DNA of 14,921 nucleotides from Gemmatimonadota bacterium (GTDB taxonomy: Bacteria; Gemmatimonadota; Gemmatimonadetes; Gemmatimonadales; GWC2-71-9): contig QHTP01000105.1 of assembly GCA_003220855.1 (NCBI GenBank), positions 1 to 14,921 on the forward strand. The letters are read 5' to 3'. Positions 14,637 through 14,921 of the stretch are shown here, piece by piece. Within the stretch, counting starts at the first letter, position 1. Each line of letters begins with the position of its first letter. The notes below the pieces were generated by a model, which ran no database searches, was not told the DNA's origin, and worked only from the letters and a program-made list of their open reading frames with translations. A program made the position numbers and the translations under genes.

Positions 14637-14921
14637 GTGCTCGACAAAATCACCGTCGTCGGCGCTGGCAACGTCGGCGCCACCGCCGCCCAGCGCCTCG
14701 CCGAAAAAGCGCTCGCCAGGCGCGTCGTCCTCGTGGACGTGATCGAGGGCGTGCCCCAGGGCAAAGCACTCGACCAATCGGAGTCGGCGCCCATCGAGGG
14801 CTTCGACACCCGGGTCGTCGGCGCCAACGATTACACGCCCGCGGCGGGAAGTGAGCTCGTGGTCGTCACCGCGGGCATCGCGCGCAAGCCGGGGATGAGC
14901 CGCTACGACCTGGTGCGCACC
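14637..14921 (+). CDS. mdh: Malate dehydrogenase, 3'-truncated by the window end
   Basis: This enzyme oxidises malate to oxaloacetate with NAD. The first 95 residues are visible from GTG 14637, which directly follows the moaA stop; the frame is open to the last base. Seen: the N-terminal GAGNVGATAAQ dinucleotide motif, the acidic residue ending the second strand (VLVDVIEGVPQGKALD), and VVVTAGIARKPGMSRYDLVRT. The PQGKALD and ARKPGMSR blocks are typical of the LDH-like malate dehydrogenase group rather than lactate dehydrogenase. The specificity arginine loop (second half) lies beyond the window except for this start, so LDH cannot be fully excluded. Confidence 0.9.
   Translation, partial: MLDKITVVGAGNVGATAAQRLAEKALARRVVLVDVIEGVPQGKALDQSESAPIEGFDTRVVGANDYTPAAGSELVVVTAGIARKPGMSRYDLVRT

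Noticed and set aside
13506..14777. 423-residue minus-strand open frame opposite moaA
   Set aside because: Antisense to a complete moaA; no domain visible.

Overview
The window is about 14.9 kb of very GC-rich, almost wall-to-wall coding DNA. Every gene I can support lies on the + strand, and most junctions are start/stop overlaps of 4 to 35 bases. GTG is a common start codon. The gene content is housekeeping for a free-living, high-GC, probably Gram-negative bacterium. My best guess is Gemmatimonadota or a near relative, from GC, protein flavour and gene style; this is inference only and no marker here proves it.

Layout. (1) 1-3100: 3' end of a family-4 uracil-DNA glycosylase, replicative helicase dnaB, and recombination/repair ATPase radA. 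(2) 3072-6369: ispD (isoprenoid precursors), a YrdC/TsaC-type threonylcarbamoyl-AMP synthase (tRNA t6A), a low-molecular-weight phosphotyrosine phosphatase, a broken aroE (shikimate dehydrogenase), and a comF-type phosphoribosyltransferase. (3) 6379-9619: a glycolytic run gap-pgk-tpiA followed by secG; pgk is frame-broken. (4) 9636-11145: carA, then an HU-family DNA-binding protein with its own promoter inside the carA 3' end and a strong intrinsic terminator. (5) 11190-12882: a secreted M61-type metallopeptidase with a PDZ domain, also frame-broken. (6) 12906-14636: moaD-moaE-moaA for molybdopterin synthesis, followed by a malate dehydrogenase gene that runs off the end.

Two things stand out. 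First, short-period repeat tracts sit inside reading frames without breaking them. comF carries a 7-bp-periodic long inverted repeat and radA an 8-bp-periodic one; each is translated as a low-complexity insert in a loop or linker. The 3' end of moaE carries a related 8-bp-periodic tract. Second, three genes (aroE, pgk, the M61 peptidase) each show the same lesion: both halves of the protein are well conserved, but an internal block of about 25-45 residues is missing and the frame changes at the junction. Three such lesions in 15 kb, two of them in core metabolic genes, point to assembly or consensus error first, with real decay or strain-level deletion as the alternative.

I see no tRNA, rRNA, CRISPR array, insertion sequence, phage gene or defence system. 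No non-coding stretch exceeds about 100 bases.
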